From Undaria pinnatifida (Eukaryota; Sar; Phaeophyceae; Laminariales; Alariaceae), in assembly GCA_012845835.1 (NCBI GenBank), contig JABAKD010000006.1, positions 5,758,318-5,822,317 of the forward strand: a DNA stretch of 64,000 bases, in the 5' to 3' direction. Below are positions 63,817-64,000 of the stretch, one piece after another (the stretch's first letter is position 1; every line of letters starts with the position of its first letter). The position numbers were made by a program, and so were the translations under genes. The notes beneath the pieces are model-generated. The model worked only from the letters and a program-made list of their open reading frames with translations, did not search any database and had not been told where the DNA came from.

Positions 63817-64000
63817 GCCGCATATGCATAGATATTTCACGGAGGAAGTGCTAAAATGTTTGCAATCCGACACAGCGTGCAGCATGATGAGCTTCCGTGT
63901 CTTCGATCACCCATCAACATATGCAAAAAGCAGATGAAGGCCACCAGGGAGATATCGTTAGTATCACCTGTGTTTCCCTCCGTATACTCGCCCACTCACT

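Overview
The window is a 64-kb piece of a gene-poor, repeat-dominated eukaryotic nuclear genome. It contains GT-AG introns, retroelements, MITE-like repeats, long homopolymer-G tracts, microsatellites and one 500-N assembly gap. The host is probably a stramenopile alga, possibly a brown alga. That is an inference from the (TTAGGG)n block, the style of the retroelement polyproteins (W-L-D-D reverse transcriptase, a Tudor-like tail after the integrase) and the repeat landscape. No ribosomal RNA, functional tRNA or bacterial gene was seen.

Layout. 1-9.7 kb: dispersed repeats, poly-G tracts, a 45-bp minisatellite, a (TTG)n array and one possible short gene (about 2.9-3.5 kb). 9.7-16.3 kb: a 500-bp-arm inverted repeat, a (GGA)n array running into the gap, then minus-strand remnants of an older retroelement (start of a reverse transcriptase, a 218-bp macrosatellite, broken gag-like frames). 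17.2-28.0 kb: a nearly intact Ty3/gypsy-type LTR retrotransposon with 441-bp LTRs differing at one base and a CTAG target-site duplication. 28-32 kb: dispersed repeats and a self-complementary 12-bp array split by seven TTAGGG units. 32-40.6 kb: MITE-like repeats and no convincing gene. 40.6-62.7 kb: a minus-strand host gene in eight exons encoding an SGNH-hydrolase-fold protein, its introns packed with MITEs, minisatellites and TE fragments. The last kilobase holds two more MITEs.

The main discovery is in the retrotransposon. Between RNase H and integrase, its pol region carries a divergent cytosine-5 DNA methyltransferase domain. Motif I, the catalytic-Cys region, the Glu of motif VI, the R-x-R of motif VIII and the motif IX/X region occur in the right order. 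The domain is split by two one-base frame breaks at homopolymers. The second discovery is the spliced SGNH gene: every exon junction is phase-compatible and the catalytic GDS and D-x-x-H motifs are both present, although no single open reading frame shows it.
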